Below, piece after piece: positions 25,168-33,383 of a stretch of 64,000 nucleotides of DNA. The notes beneath the pieces were generated by a model. The model saw nothing but the letters and a program-made list of their open reading frames with translations, did no database searches and was not told the DNA's origin. Numbering within the stretch: the stretch's first letter is position 1; each line of letters opens with the position of its first letter. Origin of the DNA: Salinimicrobium sp035607535 (GTDB lineage Bacteria; Bacteroidota; Bacteroidia; Flavobacteriales; Flavobacteriaceae); the NCBI RefSeq assembly GCF_035607535.1, contig NZ_JAYDZX010000001.1, positions 124,001 to 188,000 of the forward strand, in the 5' to 3' direction. A program made the translations under genes and the position numbers.

Positions 25168-27132
25168 TTACTCTCCGTCCAGCGTCCATCTTAGTGGAAC
25201 ATTGGAATTCTTACCGGAAACCCTCACATATCCCTGCATCTCCTGGTGAAGTGCAGAACAGAAATCTGTACAGTAGAAAGGCCATACCCCTTCTTTCTTA
25301 GGCTCCCACGTCATGGTCTTTGTTTGTCCGGGCATGATCAACAACTCCGAGTTGTTTGCGCCAATCATTGCAAAACCGTGTGGTACATCAAAATCCTGCT
25401 CAAGGTTGGTCACGTGGAAGAAAACCTTATCACCTACTTTTATCCCTTCAAGGTTATCTGGTGAAAAGTGAGAGCGAACAGTGGTCATATAAATATGGAC
25501 ATTATTTCCTTCACGAACCATCTTGGTTTCAGCTTCACTGGTTGCAGCATACTTGTGTTTGTTCTCATCCAGCCTATAGATCTTTTTGGAATTTGCTTTC
25601 ACTTTTTCAGCCGAAATACCTGCAGCGTAGTGTGGCTCCCCGTGGGTAGGGAAGTCTAAAAGAAGCTCCATTTTATCTCCTGAGATGTCATACAGCTGGG
25701 CTGAGTGTTCCAGTTCTGGACCTGTTGGTAAATAGCGGTCTTTGGTGATCTTGTTCATGGATACAAGATACTTTCCTTCAGGATTTCTGGAGTTTCCGCC
25801 GGGGATCATAAGGTGACCCACAGAGTAGTAGCTTGGCTGTCTGTCAAGTACTTCCCAGGTTCCTAATTTCCACTTCACAACTTCCGAAGAAATGAAGAAG
25901 GTAGTATAGGCATTACCTTTTCCGTCAAATTCTGTATGTAGTGGTCCGAGACCTCCTTCTTTGACAGTACCTGCAAGGGTTGAATCGAAGTTCAACACCG
26001 GGATCCCATAAGCTTCTCCTGTGAAATCCTTGTTCTCGATTGCCTTAAGCATTTTAGAGAACGAGTGAACAGTAAGATCGGTAGAAAGTTTACCATTACC
26101 CACAATGTATTCTCCCGATGGATCCACGTCACAACCGTGAGGGGATTTTGGGGTAGGCATGAAGAACACCGCGCCTTCCACTTCGCGTGGGTCTACTCTG
26201 GTAACTTTATTTTCCATAGTAGTTGTGGCGGTGTGAGTATTGTGGTCATACACGTTGTGAGCGTATTCTGCATCCATTTGCTCACCGCCTCCGTTTCTCA
26301 CATACTCCTGGATCTTCTTCCAGTTCACGGCAGCGATAAAATCCTTGTCATTTTGTGAAGCATTTACCTCCTGCATAGTGTGAGCTTCTTCTGTGTTGTA
26401 TGTTGTAAAGAAGAACCATCCATGAGAATCGCCACGGCCAGGGTGGGAGAGGTCATAGTTAAAGCCGGGCATGTCTAACTGGAAGTCGATTTTCATTCTT
26501 CCGTCGTCACCTACAGCAATAAAGGTAAGGGGGCCTTTGAAGTTTCCTTTCATCTCTTCAATAGGCATATCCTTTTGAGGATAAGGCACGGCAAATCTTG
26601 TTCCGGCGACTACGTACTCTGTATTTTCGGTCACGAAAGAAGAAGAGTGGTTACCGGCACTGTGAGGGATCTCTATGATCTCTTCAGTTTCAAAGGTTTC
26701 CAGGCTTATACGTGCGATACGCGGAGTGTTGTTCTCGTTAATGAAAACCCATCTTCCGTCAGTTTCTCCGTTGGTCTGGGAAATATCGGGGTGGTGGGAG
26801 TCTCCCCATGGAACGAAACCATGAGAGGTCATTAGCATTGGCTTTGTCTCTTCAGAATAACCATATCCTGAAGTAGGGAATTGAGAGAAGACAGGGATCT
26901 CTTTCAGCATACGTCCCGAAGGTAATCCGTACACTGTAAGGTTTCCACTATAACCTCCCGAAATAAAGGCGTAGAATTCGTCATGCTCGCCGGGAGCCAC
27001 ATATACTCTCTCGGCAGCATTAGAGACCATGGCTCCGCCCGATCTTTCCTTGCCATTGTTATTATCATCTCCACAGCCTACCATAAAAAGGCTAAGGAGA
27101 AAAACAGATAAAATTGAATTGATTCGTTTCAT
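25168..27132 (-). CDS. nosZ: Nitrous-oxide reductase, clade II, predicted lipoprotein (NosZ)
   Basis: A 654-aa enzyme reducing N2O to N2 in the periplasm. The signal MKRINSILSVFLLSLFMVGC is Sec/lipoprotein type (Cys20) with no twin arginine, the hallmark of clade II NosZ. Candidate CuZ ligands lie in the His motifs DSHHPD, NHSSSF, SPHGCDVDPSGEYI, GPLHTEF and VGHLMIPGGN. The CuA domain is at the C-terminus: H585 in DVPHGFAM and C621-TDF-C625-SAL-H629-QE-M632. The seven-bladed propeller occupies ~60-520. The fasciclin gene is 10 bases upstream and the cytochrome c gene before that; the maturation genes follow. Confidence 0.97.
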   Translation of the reverse strand: MKRINSILSVFLLSLFMVGCGDDNNNGKERSGGAMVSNAAERVYVAPGEHDEFYAFISGGYSGNLTVYGLPSGRMLKEIPVFSQFPTSGYGYSEETKPMLMTSHGFVPWGDSHHPDISQTNGETDGRWVFINENNTPRIARISLETFETEEIIEIPHSAGNHSSSFVTENTEYVVAGTRFAVPYPQKDMPIEEMKGNFKGPLTFIAVGDDGRMKIDFQLDMPGFNYDLSHPGRGDSHGWFFFTTYNTEEAHTMQEVNASQNDKDFIAAVNWKKIQEYVRNGGGEQMDAEYAHNVYDHNTHTATTTMENKVTRVDPREVEGAVFFMPTPKSPHGCDVDPSGEYIVGNGKLSTDLTVHSFSKMLKAIENKDFTGEAYGIPVLNFDSTLAGTVKEGGLGPLHTEFDGKGNAYTTFFISSEVVKWKLGTWEVLDRQPSYYSVGHLMIPGGNSRNPEGKYLVSMNKITKDRYLPTGPELEHSAQLYDISGDKMELLLDFPTHGEPHYAAGISAEKVKANSKKIYRLDENKHKYAATSEAETKMVREGNNVHIYMTTVRSHFSPDNLEGIKVGDKVFFHVTNLEQDFDVPHGFAMIGANNSELLIMPGQTKTMTWEPKKEGVWPFYCTDFCSALHQEMQGYVRVSGKNSNVPLRWTLDGE

Positions 27133-27142
27133 TGAATTAGTA

Positions 27143-27736
27143 TTAATTATTTTTTGGTAAAATCACACTGTCTACTACGTGTACCCAGCCATTGCTGGCT
27201 TTCACGGTTCCAAGGATCCTGGCTCCACCCACGAAAATGTCATCACCCTCCTGAGTTACTTCCACATTTTCTCCCGATGCCATGTATAAGGTCCTTCCTT
27301 TTTTGACATTTTTGAGGAGCATATCAACGGGATAATTACTTGGAGCTACATGGTTGGTGAGGATGTATGCGAGCTTAGACTGATTTTCGGGCTTTACAAG
27401 GTCTTCAACAGTACCCTCAGGAAGTTTATCAAATGCCTCATTAGTGGGCGCAAAAACAGTAAGAGGCCCAACATTTACAAGTGCATTCTGTACTTCGGCT
27501 GCTTCAACGGCAGCTACAAGGGTGGTGTGATCTGGTGAGTCTATCGCTATGCGAAGTGCATTGGGATTGTCACTTTCGCTATCGATATACGCCTGACCTT
27601 TGTTTGAAGCCGAAACTTCGGAATCTTCCTGGGCTACAGGAGTGGTCGATCCACTTTCGGACTCCTCCTTACACGAAGTGGTGCTTAGAAGCCCGATAAA
27701 ACTGAAAAAAAAGAATAATAACTTAATTGTTTTCAT
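27143..27736 (-). CDS. Fasciclin (FAS1) domain lipoprotein of the nos operon
   Basis: A 197-aa lipoprotein (MKTIKLLFFFFSFIGLLSTTSC, Cys22). A linker rich in S, E and T is followed by one FAS1 domain at ~55-195. It contains TTLVAAVEAAEVQNALVNVGPLTVFAPTNEAFDKLP and ends in NGWVHVVDSVILP, both standard FAS1 motifs. FAS1 proteins mediate cell-surface or protein contacts. Its position 10 bases before nosZ and 57 bases after the cytochrome c gene suggests a scaffold or electron-transfer partner on the outer periplasmic side; the exact role is unknown. Confidence 0.85.
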   Translation of the reverse strand: MKTIKLLFFFFSFIGLLSTTSCKEESESGSTTPVAQEDSEVSASNKGQAYIDSESDNPNALRIAIDSPDHTTLVAAVEAAEVQNALVNVGPLTVFAPTNEAFDKLPEGTVEDLVKPENQSKLAYILTNHVAPSNYPVDMLLKNVKKGRTLYMASGENVEVTQEGDDIFVGGARILGTVKASNGWVHVVDSVILPKNN

Positions 27737-27793
27737 TGGTTAGGGTTTAAATTGAATCTATGGAAATTATACTGGGAAAAGTCATTTTTGGCT

Positions 27794-28300
27794 CTAATTT
27801 GCCTGGTCGTATTGCCTAAAATATTCCAGGATGGCTCTTGTTTCCTCTTCAGAAAGATTTTGATTTGCCATCACCGCCATGTTCGATTCAATCAACAGTT
27901 TCTTCGCAATAGGATCTTCTTTGATCATTTTTTCAGGATTCAGGATCATGTTCATGATCCATTCAGGAGTGCGTCTTTCAGTTACTCCGGCTAGTTGTGG
28001 ACCCACGAACTTCTTGTCCATTTTATGACAGGCAGAACACATGTTCTTGAAGAGTTCCTCTCCGCGGGTTGCCATGGCCGCGTCAATGTCACTACTCAGG
28101 TTGAGATTATCAATTGGTCCAACACCTTTATTTTGCATGTTATCTACCTCTGCCGTGGTATTTGCGGCTTCTTCCACAACTTCTTTCTGTACAGCTGTAC
28201 TTTCATCTGTTAATTTAATACTCTCCTTTTCCTCTTTCTCCCCACATGCAGTGATCAAGAGTACAAGAAAAGCCGATAAAATTTTTAATGTTAATTTCAT
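27794..28300 (-). CDS. c-type cytochrome lipoprotein of the nos operon
   Basis: A 168-aa lipoprotein (lipobox LLITAC, Cys19) with an acidic linker (~20-75). The class I cytochrome c domain carries the heme site C88-S-A-C91-H92 and a probable axial Met at M141 or M144. It is first of the nos operon, about 20 bases after a good -7 box. It is the likely electron donor that passes electrons from the quinol/cytochrome chain to CuA of NosZ, since nosR and nosG/H/C genes are not seen in this window. Confidence 0.9.
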   Translation of the reverse strand: MKLTLKILSAFLVLLITACGEKEEKESIKLTDESTAVQKEVVEEAANTTAEVDNMQNKGVGPIDNLNLSSDIDAAMATRGEELFKNMCSACHKMDKKFVGPQLAGVTERRTPEWIMNMILNPEKMIKEDPIAKKLLIESNMAVMANQNLSEEETRAILEYFRQYDQAN

Positions 28301-28326
28301 GATAAATGGTTATTAGGTTTACACGG

Positions 28327-28334
28327 CAAATTTA
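28327..28334 (-). promoter_or_regulatory. -7 box TAaaTTTG of the nos operon
   Basis: On the minus strand the bases from 28334 to 28327 read TAAATTTG, a full consensus match, placing the start of transcription near 28320 and the cytochrome c ATG at 28300. No TTG is found at the -33 distance, which would fit a promoter that needs an activator. Confidence 0.5.
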
Positions 28335-28426
28335 TAATTTTATTTCTTAAAAAAGATAAATAGGTCTTTTAATATTTTATTCCGTAAATTAGCTTACTCC
28401 CGGAGTGGGAGGCACCTTAAACTTTA

Positions 28427-28448
28427 TTTAGGACAAATCTCTCCTAAA
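28427..28448. promoter_or_regulatory. Dyad TTTAGGA-N8-TCCTAAA between nos operon and rrf2
   Basis: A 7-8-7 inverted repeat in the divergent gap. It contains TTAGGACAA-ATCTC-TCCTA, which matches the dyad at 37977-37994 with identical spacing. It overlaps a second dyad CTCTC-CTAAAA-GAGAG (28439-28454). The site is ~95 bases upstream of the nos -7 box and ~48 bases upstream of the rrf2 -7 box, an activator-like position. The adjacent Rrf2 protein is the obvious candidate ligand. Confidence 0.5.
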
Positions 28449-28495
28449 AGAGAGCAATAAAAAATGATAATAATCAGGATTTCTGTAAATTTGGA

Positions 28496-28503
28496 CCTTA
28501 AAG
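28496..28503 (+). promoter_or_regulatory. -7 box TAaaTTTG of rrf2
   Basis: TAAATTTG matches TAnnTTTG and lies 43 bases before the rrf2 ATG. No clear -33 element. Confidence 0.45.
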
Positions 28504-28546
28504 TCTTTTTATAGTCCTTTAACAAACTAACCATAAGCTAAGCTCA

Positions 28547-28975
28547 ATGTTATCCAGTTCCAGCAAATATGCCGTAAACGCCGTACTATACCTGGCAGTA
28601 CACTCAAGTGATAAGAATAAAATAAGAGCAAAGGAAATTGCAGAAGCGATCAAACTACCTTCTCCGTTCCTGTCAAAGCTTTTACAGTCTTTGTCCCGGG
28701 AAAATATTATTTCATCTTCCAAAGGACCTACCGGCGGTTTCTATTTAACCGATGAGGCTTCAAAAAGGCCTCTTATAGATGTAGTGAATATTATTGATGG
28801 TACACAGCGGTTGGAGGAGTGTGTGCTCGGTTTGAAGAAATGTAGTTCAGAGCAACCTTGCCCTGTACATTATTCGGTGCAACCTTTAAAGCTAAAGTTC
28901 AGAGAGGAGCTGGAAGAGAACATCAACGTATTTGCAGCAAAAGTAAAAAGCGGAGAGGCCCACCTTTTTGTGTAG
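28547..28975 (+). CDS. Rrf2 family transcriptional regulator, probable Fe-S sensor
   Basis: A 142-aa protein with the Rrf2 winged helix (SSKYAVNAVLYLAVHS; LPSPFLSKLLQSLSRENII; SKGPTGGFYL). It has three conserved cysteines, C92, C99 and C105 (ECVLGLKKCSSEQPC), the arrangement that holds a [2Fe-2S] or [4Fe-4S] cluster in NsrR/IscR/RirA-type members. NsrR senses NO, so a role in nitrogen-oxide respiration fits the divergent nos operon. No isc/suf genes are nearby, which argues against an IscR role. It is monocistronic and followed by a hairpin. Confidence 0.85.
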   Translation: MLSSSSKYAVNAVLYLAVHSSDKNKIRAKEIAEAIKLPSPFLSKLLQSLSRENIISSSKGPTGGFYLTDEASKRPLIDVVNIIDGTQRLEECVLGLKKCSSEQPCPVHYSVQPLKLKFREELEENINVFAAKVKSGEAHLFV

Positions 28976-28988
28976 TCCTCTCCGCTCT

Positions 28989-29008
28989 AAAATGCCTTTT
29001 TTAGAAGG
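28989..29008. repeat. Hairpin repeat between rrf2 and ackA
   Basis: CTAAAA-TGCC-TTTTTTAG forms a short hairpin followed by AAGGTATTTAATT, sharing TTTTTAGAAGGTATT with the hairpin at 39431-39467. It is placed between converging genes, as expected of a terminator. Confidence 0.5.
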
Positions 29009-29015
29009 TATTTAA

Positions 29016-30203
29016 TTATAGCATTGCAAGAGTTTGTTTCGCGATCTCCAGTTCTTCATTGGTAGGAATTACCAGGATCTTGACCGCAGAATTTCCACTA
29101 TCAATGCTGCGTATCTCTTTTGATCTAATGCTATTCTTCTCTTCATCGAGTTTTAAGCCCAGATATTCCATATCTCTACACACCAGCCTTCTAATGACAT
29201 CAGAATTTTCTCCAATTCCAGCTGTGAATACTACGGCATCAAGTCCATTCATGGCTGCAGCATAGGCGCCTATATATTTTTTGATCCTGTAAGTATTCAT
29301 TTCTAAAGCGAGCTGACATTCTTTATTGCCTTTTTCGGCTGCATCTTCAATATCCCGAAGATCACTGTAGCCGGTAAGTCCTAGCATTCCGCTTTTGTGG
29401 TGCAGCAGGTCGCTCACTTCCTTTGCGGAGTAGCCAAGCTGTTCAATGAGGTAGAAGATAACCGACTGGTCGATGTCGCCACTTCGGGTTCCCATGATCA
29501 ATCCATTCACAGGGCCAAATCCAAGGCTGTGGTCGATGCTCTTGCCATCCTTTACAGCTGTCATACTGCAACCATTCCCAAGATGCACCGTTACCAGCTT
29601 TGTGTTTTTCTTTCCCAGAAATTCATTGGCTTTTTCTGAAACATATTTGTGACTGGTTCCGTGGAAACCGTACACCTGGATATGTTCCTTATCATAAAAT
29701 TCATTAGGAATAGCATAGCGGTTGGCACGTGAAGGTATGCTTTGGTGGAAAGCAGTATCGAAAACAGCAACTTGTTTTGCACCTGGAAGGATCTCTTCGG
29801 CAACCTCGATCCCTTTAAGGTTCGGCGGGTTGTGAAGAGGAGCAAGGGAGAAGAGTTCCCTTATCTTCTCTTTTACCTTTTGATCGATCACAATAGTATT
29901 GGAAAAACTTGCACCTCCATGGACTACGCGGTGTCCTATAGCAGGAATATCTGCAGGGTCTTTGATCACCCCGTAGTCACTATGCATTAAATGCTTAGTC
30001 ACCTCTTTGAGGGCAACTGAGTGATCTTTGACCTCCATTTCTTCGGAAGCAGAATGTGCAGCCGACTTATAGTGTATCTTTCCTGAAGCCTGTCCTATTC
30101 TTTCCACCAATCCTGAAGCCAATACGTTTTCTGAAGGCATTTCGATCAACTGGAATTTTAAAGAAGAACTTCCGGAATTTATTATCAATATTTTTTCGTT
30201 CAT
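29016..30203 (-). CDS. ackA: Acetate kinase (AckA)
   Basis: A 395-aa protein from the ATG at 30203 (MNEKILIINSGSSSLKFQLI), preferred over the upstream in-frame ATG because the family starts there. ASKHA-fold kinase, acetyl-phosphate + ADP to acetate + ATP. Motifs: NSGSSSLKF (phosphate 1), VFDTAFHQSIP, HLGNGCSM and FTAGIGENSDVIRR. With pta upstream it forms the acetate overflow and substrate-level ATP pathway. The two genes are separated by 107 bases built of seven-base tandem units. Confidence 0.96.
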   Translation of the reverse strand: MNEKILIINSGSSSLKFQLIEMPSENVLASGLVERIGQASGKIHYKSAAHSASEEMEVKDHSVALKEVTKHLMHSDYGVIKDPADIPAIGHRVVHGGASFSNTIVIDQKVKEKIRELFSLAPLHNPPNLKGIEVAEEILPGAKQVAVFDTAFHQSIPSRANRYAIPNEFYDKEHIQVYGFHGTSHKYVSEKANEFLGKKNTKLVTVHLGNGCSMTAVKDGKSIDHSLGFGPVNGLIMGTRSGDIDQSVIFYLIEQLGYSAKEVSDLLHHKSGMLGLTGYSDLRDIEDAAEKGNKECQLALEMNTYRIKKYIGAYAAAMNGLDAVVFTAGIGENSDVIRRLVCRDMEYLGLKLDEEKNSIRSKEIRSIDSGNSAVKILVIPTNEELEIAKQTLAML

Positions 30204-30220
30204 AACTTTTAAATTAGATT

Positions 30221-30310
30221 CAAGAAACAAGAGCCAAGAACCAAGCTTTTACAATTAGCAATTAACAATTAACAGCTTTCATTAAACCTTAAACCTTAGA
30301 CTTTAAACTT
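30221..30310. repeat. Heptanucleotide tandem array between ackA and pta
   Basis: Thirteen consecutive 7-base units in unbroken phase from 30221 to the pta stop: CAAGAAA, CAAGAGC, CAAGAAC, CAAGCTT, TTACAAT, TAGCAAT, TAACAAT, TAACAGC, TTTCATT, AAACCTT, AAACCTT, AGACTTT, AAACTTT. Neighbouring units resemble each other and the consensus drifts along the array. Confidence 0.65.
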
Positions 30311-32404
30311 TTAAAAACCTTGTGCCTGTATGGCTGTAAGGATCACTGTATTGAATACATCATCAACCGTGCAACCACGGCTAAGATCGTTCACAGGTTG
30401 ATTCAGCCCCTGGAGCATTGGACCAATCGCCAAAGCTCCTGTTTCCCGCTGTACTGCCTTATAGGTGTTGTTTCCGGTATTGAGATCGGGGAAAATGAGC
30501 ACACTTGCCTGTCCTGCAACTTCAGAATCCGGAAGTTTTGCTTTACCAACGCTAAGATCAACTGCGGCATCATATTGAATAGGTCCTTCGATCTTAAGAT
30601 CTGGACGTTTTCTTTTTACAATCTCTGTAGCTTCCCTCACGCGATCCACATCTTCTCCTTTTCCTGAACTTCCTGAAGAGTAGGAAAGCATGGCGATCTT
30701 TGGTTCAATTCCAAAGGCCTTACTACTTTCAGCAGAAGAGATACAGATCTCTGCAAGCTCTTCTGAAGTAGGATTAGGATTGATTGCACAATCTCCAAAT
30801 ACAGAAACACGGTCTTCAAGACACATAAAGAATACTGAAGAAACCACAGAAACACCGGGCTTGGTCTTAATGAACTGCAACGCTGGACGAATGGTATGTT
30901 GGGTGGTATGAGCGGCTCCCGAAACCATTCCGTCGGCATGGCCTTTATGGATCATCATGGTTCCAAAGTAGGAAACATCGCTCATAAGGTCACGTGCGAT
31001 GTCCATGTTGACATTTTTATGCTTCCGCAGTTCGTAGAAGGTCTTTACATAATCGTCGAAGTATTCAGATTTTGTTGGGTTGATGATCTTTAACTTATCA
31101 AAATCAATAGTGAGACCCAGGTTCATCGCCAGCTTTTTGATCTCTTCCTCATCTCCAAGTAAGGTAAGGTCAACAATATCCATTGCGATCAAACGGGAGG
31201 CTGCGGTAAGAATGCGCTCATCTGTACCTTCAGGTAACACGATGTGCTTTCTCTTTTGCTGAGCTCTTTTCACCAGGCTGTACTGGAACATTCGCGGGGT
31301 CAAACCGGTTGGTTGTAAACCCGCAAAACGCTCTATCAAAGGATCCATGTCCACAAACTTCTCAAAAGTGCTAATGGAGGTCTCAATCTTTTGAGTACTA
31401 TCTGCATAAATGTTGGAATTTATTGCTCCAACTTTATTCGTCACATTAAAGGTCCCGTCCTCGACAGAAATAATGGGAACTACCTGCGACAGACCTTCAA
31501 TCAACTTAATAATTGAATCTTCAGGGATGAGTCCGCCGGTAAGCAAGATCCCCGAAATCCTCGGGTAATTGCTGGAAATGTGTGCCTGCAGGGCACCCAG
31601 AATAATATCTGCACGGTCTCCCGGGGTGATCACCAGGCTCTCATTTTTAAGGTGGTTCAGGTAATTGCGCAGTTGCATGGCTCCCACATTGAAGCTACCC
31701 GACTGGTTGTCCAGGAATTCCTCTCCAAAAAGGACTTTTCCATCCAGTACTTCTACAATTTCCTTAATAGTGGGATTGGCAAGGGTATCGATAAGCGGAA
31801 GAGCAAAGACTGCCACGTCATCTGGCAGGAATTCCCTCATCCCTTCTGTTGCAATGGTGAGATTCTCGAGTTCGATCTTATTGCTCACCATGGCCATCAC
31901 TCTTACATCTTTCCGGATAAAGGTCTGGTAAGCCATTTGCAGGCTGCCCATAAGGCCTTCCTTAGTCTTGCCGCGGCCACTGGCAACAATGATCACAGGA
32001 AGCCCCAGGTTCTTGGCGATATTCACATTTTCATCAAACTCGAACACACTGCCTTCGCCCGAAAAATCACTGCCTTCCACCAGCACAAAATCGAAATCCT
32101 CTTCCAGTTTTTTGTACTTCCTAATAATGGTATCTATGATCTCGCCCGACTTGCCTTCGTTGCGTTTTTGTATGACTTCGCCTCTTTTAAAAGCAAAAGC
32201 GTCCTCATAACCTAGAGGCAGGTCGAAATATTTAAGAACAGTTTCAATGTGGTTATCTCTTTTCCCGGGTTTTGCTTCATTGATGATCGGCCTAAAGTAG
32301 GCCACGCGTACTGTTTTCCCTAAAAGTGCCCTCATGAGGCCAAGGGAGATCAATGATTTCCCGCTGTTTGGCTCCAGGGTTGCTATATAAAGTCCTTTAT
32401 TCAT
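30311..32404 (-). CDS. pta: Phosphate acetyltransferase (Pta), long form
   Basis: A 697-aa protein, acetyl-CoA + phosphate to acetyl phosphate. The N-terminal BioD-like P-loop domain begins LYIATLEPNSGKSLISLGLM. A DRTGG domain follows (~215-330). The catalytic PTA_PTB domain is at ~370-697 (HIVLPEGTDERILTAASRL, MVSGAAHTTQHTIRPALQFI, YDAAVDLSVGKAKLP). This long form matches E. coli Pta in design. It is first of pta-ackA; a -7 box lies ~20 bases before its start. Confidence 0.96.
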   Translation of the reverse strand: MNKGLYIATLEPNSGKSLISLGLMRALLGKTVRVAYFRPIINEAKPGKRDNHIETVLKYFDLPLGYEDAFAFKRGEVIQKRNEGKSGEIIDTIIRKYKKLEEDFDFVLVEGSDFSGEGSVFEFDENVNIAKNLGLPVIIVASGRGKTKEGLMGSLQMAYQTFIRKDVRVMAMVSNKIELENLTIATEGMREFLPDDVAVFALPLIDTLANPTIKEIVEVLDGKVLFGEEFLDNQSGSFNVGAMQLRNYLNHLKNESLVITPGDRADIILGALQAHISSNYPRISGILLTGGLIPEDSIIKLIEGLSQVVPIISVEDGTFNVTNKVGAINSNIYADSTQKIETSISTFEKFVDMDPLIERFAGLQPTGLTPRMFQYSLVKRAQQKRKHIVLPEGTDERILTAASRLIAMDIVDLTLLGDEEEIKKLAMNLGLTIDFDKLKIINPTKSEYFDDYVKTFYELRKHKNVNMDIARDLMSDVSYFGTMMIHKGHADGMVSGAAHTTQHTIRPALQFIKTKPGVSVVSSVFFMCLEDRVSVFGDCAINPNPTSEELAEICISSAESSKAFGIEPKIAMLSYSSGSSGKGEDVDRVREATEIVKRKRPDLKIEGPIQYDAAVDLSVGKAKLPDSEVAGQASVLIFPDLNTGNNTYKAVQRETGALAIGPMLQGLNQPVNDLSRGCTVDDVFNTVILTAIQAQGF

Positions 32405-32423
32405 GGTTTTTCAAATTCTCATG

Positions 32424-32431
32424 CAAAAGTA
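32424..32431 (-). promoter_or_regulatory. -7 box TActTTTG of pta-ackA
   Basis: On the minus strand the bases from 32431 to 32424 read TACTTTTG, giving a ~14-base leader before the pta ATG at 32404. The 329-base gap 32405-32733 otherwise holds the hairpin repeat at 32548-32568, a codon-like remnant near 32610-32690 and the terminator at 32683-32718. Confidence 0.5.
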
Positions 32432-32540
32432 AGGCTTATAAAAAATCTGGACCGGCGCTGCAGACTAAAAAGTCGTGAAAATCTGATGAAAATCAGCTGA
32501 AGCAGGATGATCTGGTCCGGTTTTACTCCTTCGGAAATAT

Positions 32541-32568
32541 CTCTCCTGAAAATGCTATTTTAGAGAGG
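32541..32568. repeat. Hairpin repeat upstream of pta
   Basis: CTCTC-ctg-AAAAT-gct-ATTTT-a-GAGAG folds as a hairpin with one bulge. Its right half ATTTTAGAGAGGTGA recurs as ATTTTAGAGAGGCGA at 60110-60124, and both are followed by TTCAGCT. Confidence 0.5.
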
Positions 32569-32682
32569 TGATAATTTCAGCTTAAAAATCTGGAGTCGGG
32601 CAGTGCCTGAATTTGAAGCTGCAATCAGAAGGAATTATCCGGAAGAAGATTATTCGAGAAGTAACTATTTACTATATCTAAA

Positions 32683-32718
32683 AAAATAAAGCCTTGGTTC
32701 ATGACAAGGCTTTATTTT
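32683..32718. terminator. Terminator, 14-bp perfect stem
   Basis: AAAATAAAGCCTTG pairs with CAAGGCTTTATTTT around the loop GTTCATGA. On the minus strand it follows the redoxin gene stop by 15 bases and is trailed by a T-rich run. Confidence 0.85.
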
Positions 32719-32733
32719 ATAAATTTTAAAAGA

Positions 32734-33381
32734 CTATTGTTTTACCGTGCAGCCGATAGCCTTCGTTTCCTTGACACTGACTTCCCTGCCGGCTAAAAGT
32801 TCATTCACAGCATTTGCCACGAAGCGCTCCTTCACAGCATCTGCACTGCGTACATTGTCATCAATAGCACCTATGTACTTAACTATATGCTTCCCTTTTT
32901 CTTTCTGAAGTATATAAACGTGAGGTGTCTTCTTTGCACCGTATTTTGCATAGATCGTCTGGCTTTCGTCATACAGATATGGGAAAGTAAATCCTGCTTC
33001 TTTGGCTTTTTTCTGCATCAGTTCATAAGTATCATCCGGCTGTACTTTTGGGTTGTTTGGATTAATGGCGATAACGGGATATCCTTTTCCTTTGAATTCC
33101 TTGTCCAGGGCAACGATACGTTGTTCACTGGCCACTGCGTATGGGCAGGTGTTGCAGGTAAAGATCACAATGAAGCCTTTCGCCTCAGGATAATCTGAAA
33201 GAGAGACCATTTTACCGTCCACATTTTTCAGTTTAAAATTGGTCGCTTCATCGCCGATGGTATAACCGTCGGTCATATTGGTTTCCGGTTGATTTCCGGG
33301 AAGCTGAGCAGAAGTATTACCACTGCCCAAAGAGGTTAACCCAAAAAGAGCTACAACAGTTAAATAAAGGAATGTTTTCAT
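32734..33381 (-). CDS. Secreted thioredoxin-fold (redoxin) protein
   Basis: A 215-aa protein with an N-terminal signal peptide (~1-25) and one AhpC/TSA-redoxin domain (~40-195). The redox motif is C76-N-T-C79-P in FTCNTCPYAVASEQR, with the cis-Pro region KTPHVYIL. A further Cys lies in the C-terminal GCTVK tail. CNTCPYA-type redoxins are common in marine Bacteroidota and of unknown partner. Its gene starts 2 bases after the TlpA-like gene, so the two act as one operon of periplasmic thiol proteins. Confidence 0.85.
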   Translation of the reverse strand: MKTFLYLTVVALFGLTSLGSGNTSAQLPGNQPETNMTDGYTIGDEATNFKLKNVDGKMVSLSDYPEAKGFIVIFTCNTCPYAVASEQRIVALDKEFKGKGYPVIAINPNNPKVQPDDTYELMQKKAKEAGFTFPYLYDESQTIYAKYGAKKTPHVYILQKEKGKHIVKYIGAIDDNVRSADAVKERFVANAVNELLAGREVSVKETKAIGCTVKQ

Positions 33382-33383
33382 AA

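Noticed and set aside
28397..28411. CTCCC-ggagt-GGGAG hairpin in the rrf2/nos gap
   Set aside because: A 5-bp stem without U-run and without a second copy; too weak to call a terminator or operator on its own.
32604..32690. Possible gene remnant encoding WSRAVPEFEAAIRRNYPEE and a short tail before TAA
   Set aside because: It has a stop 16 codons upstream, only a GTG start, and no recognised family. The codon pattern looks protein-like, so a decayed gene fragment is possible, but the evidence is too thin for a feature.
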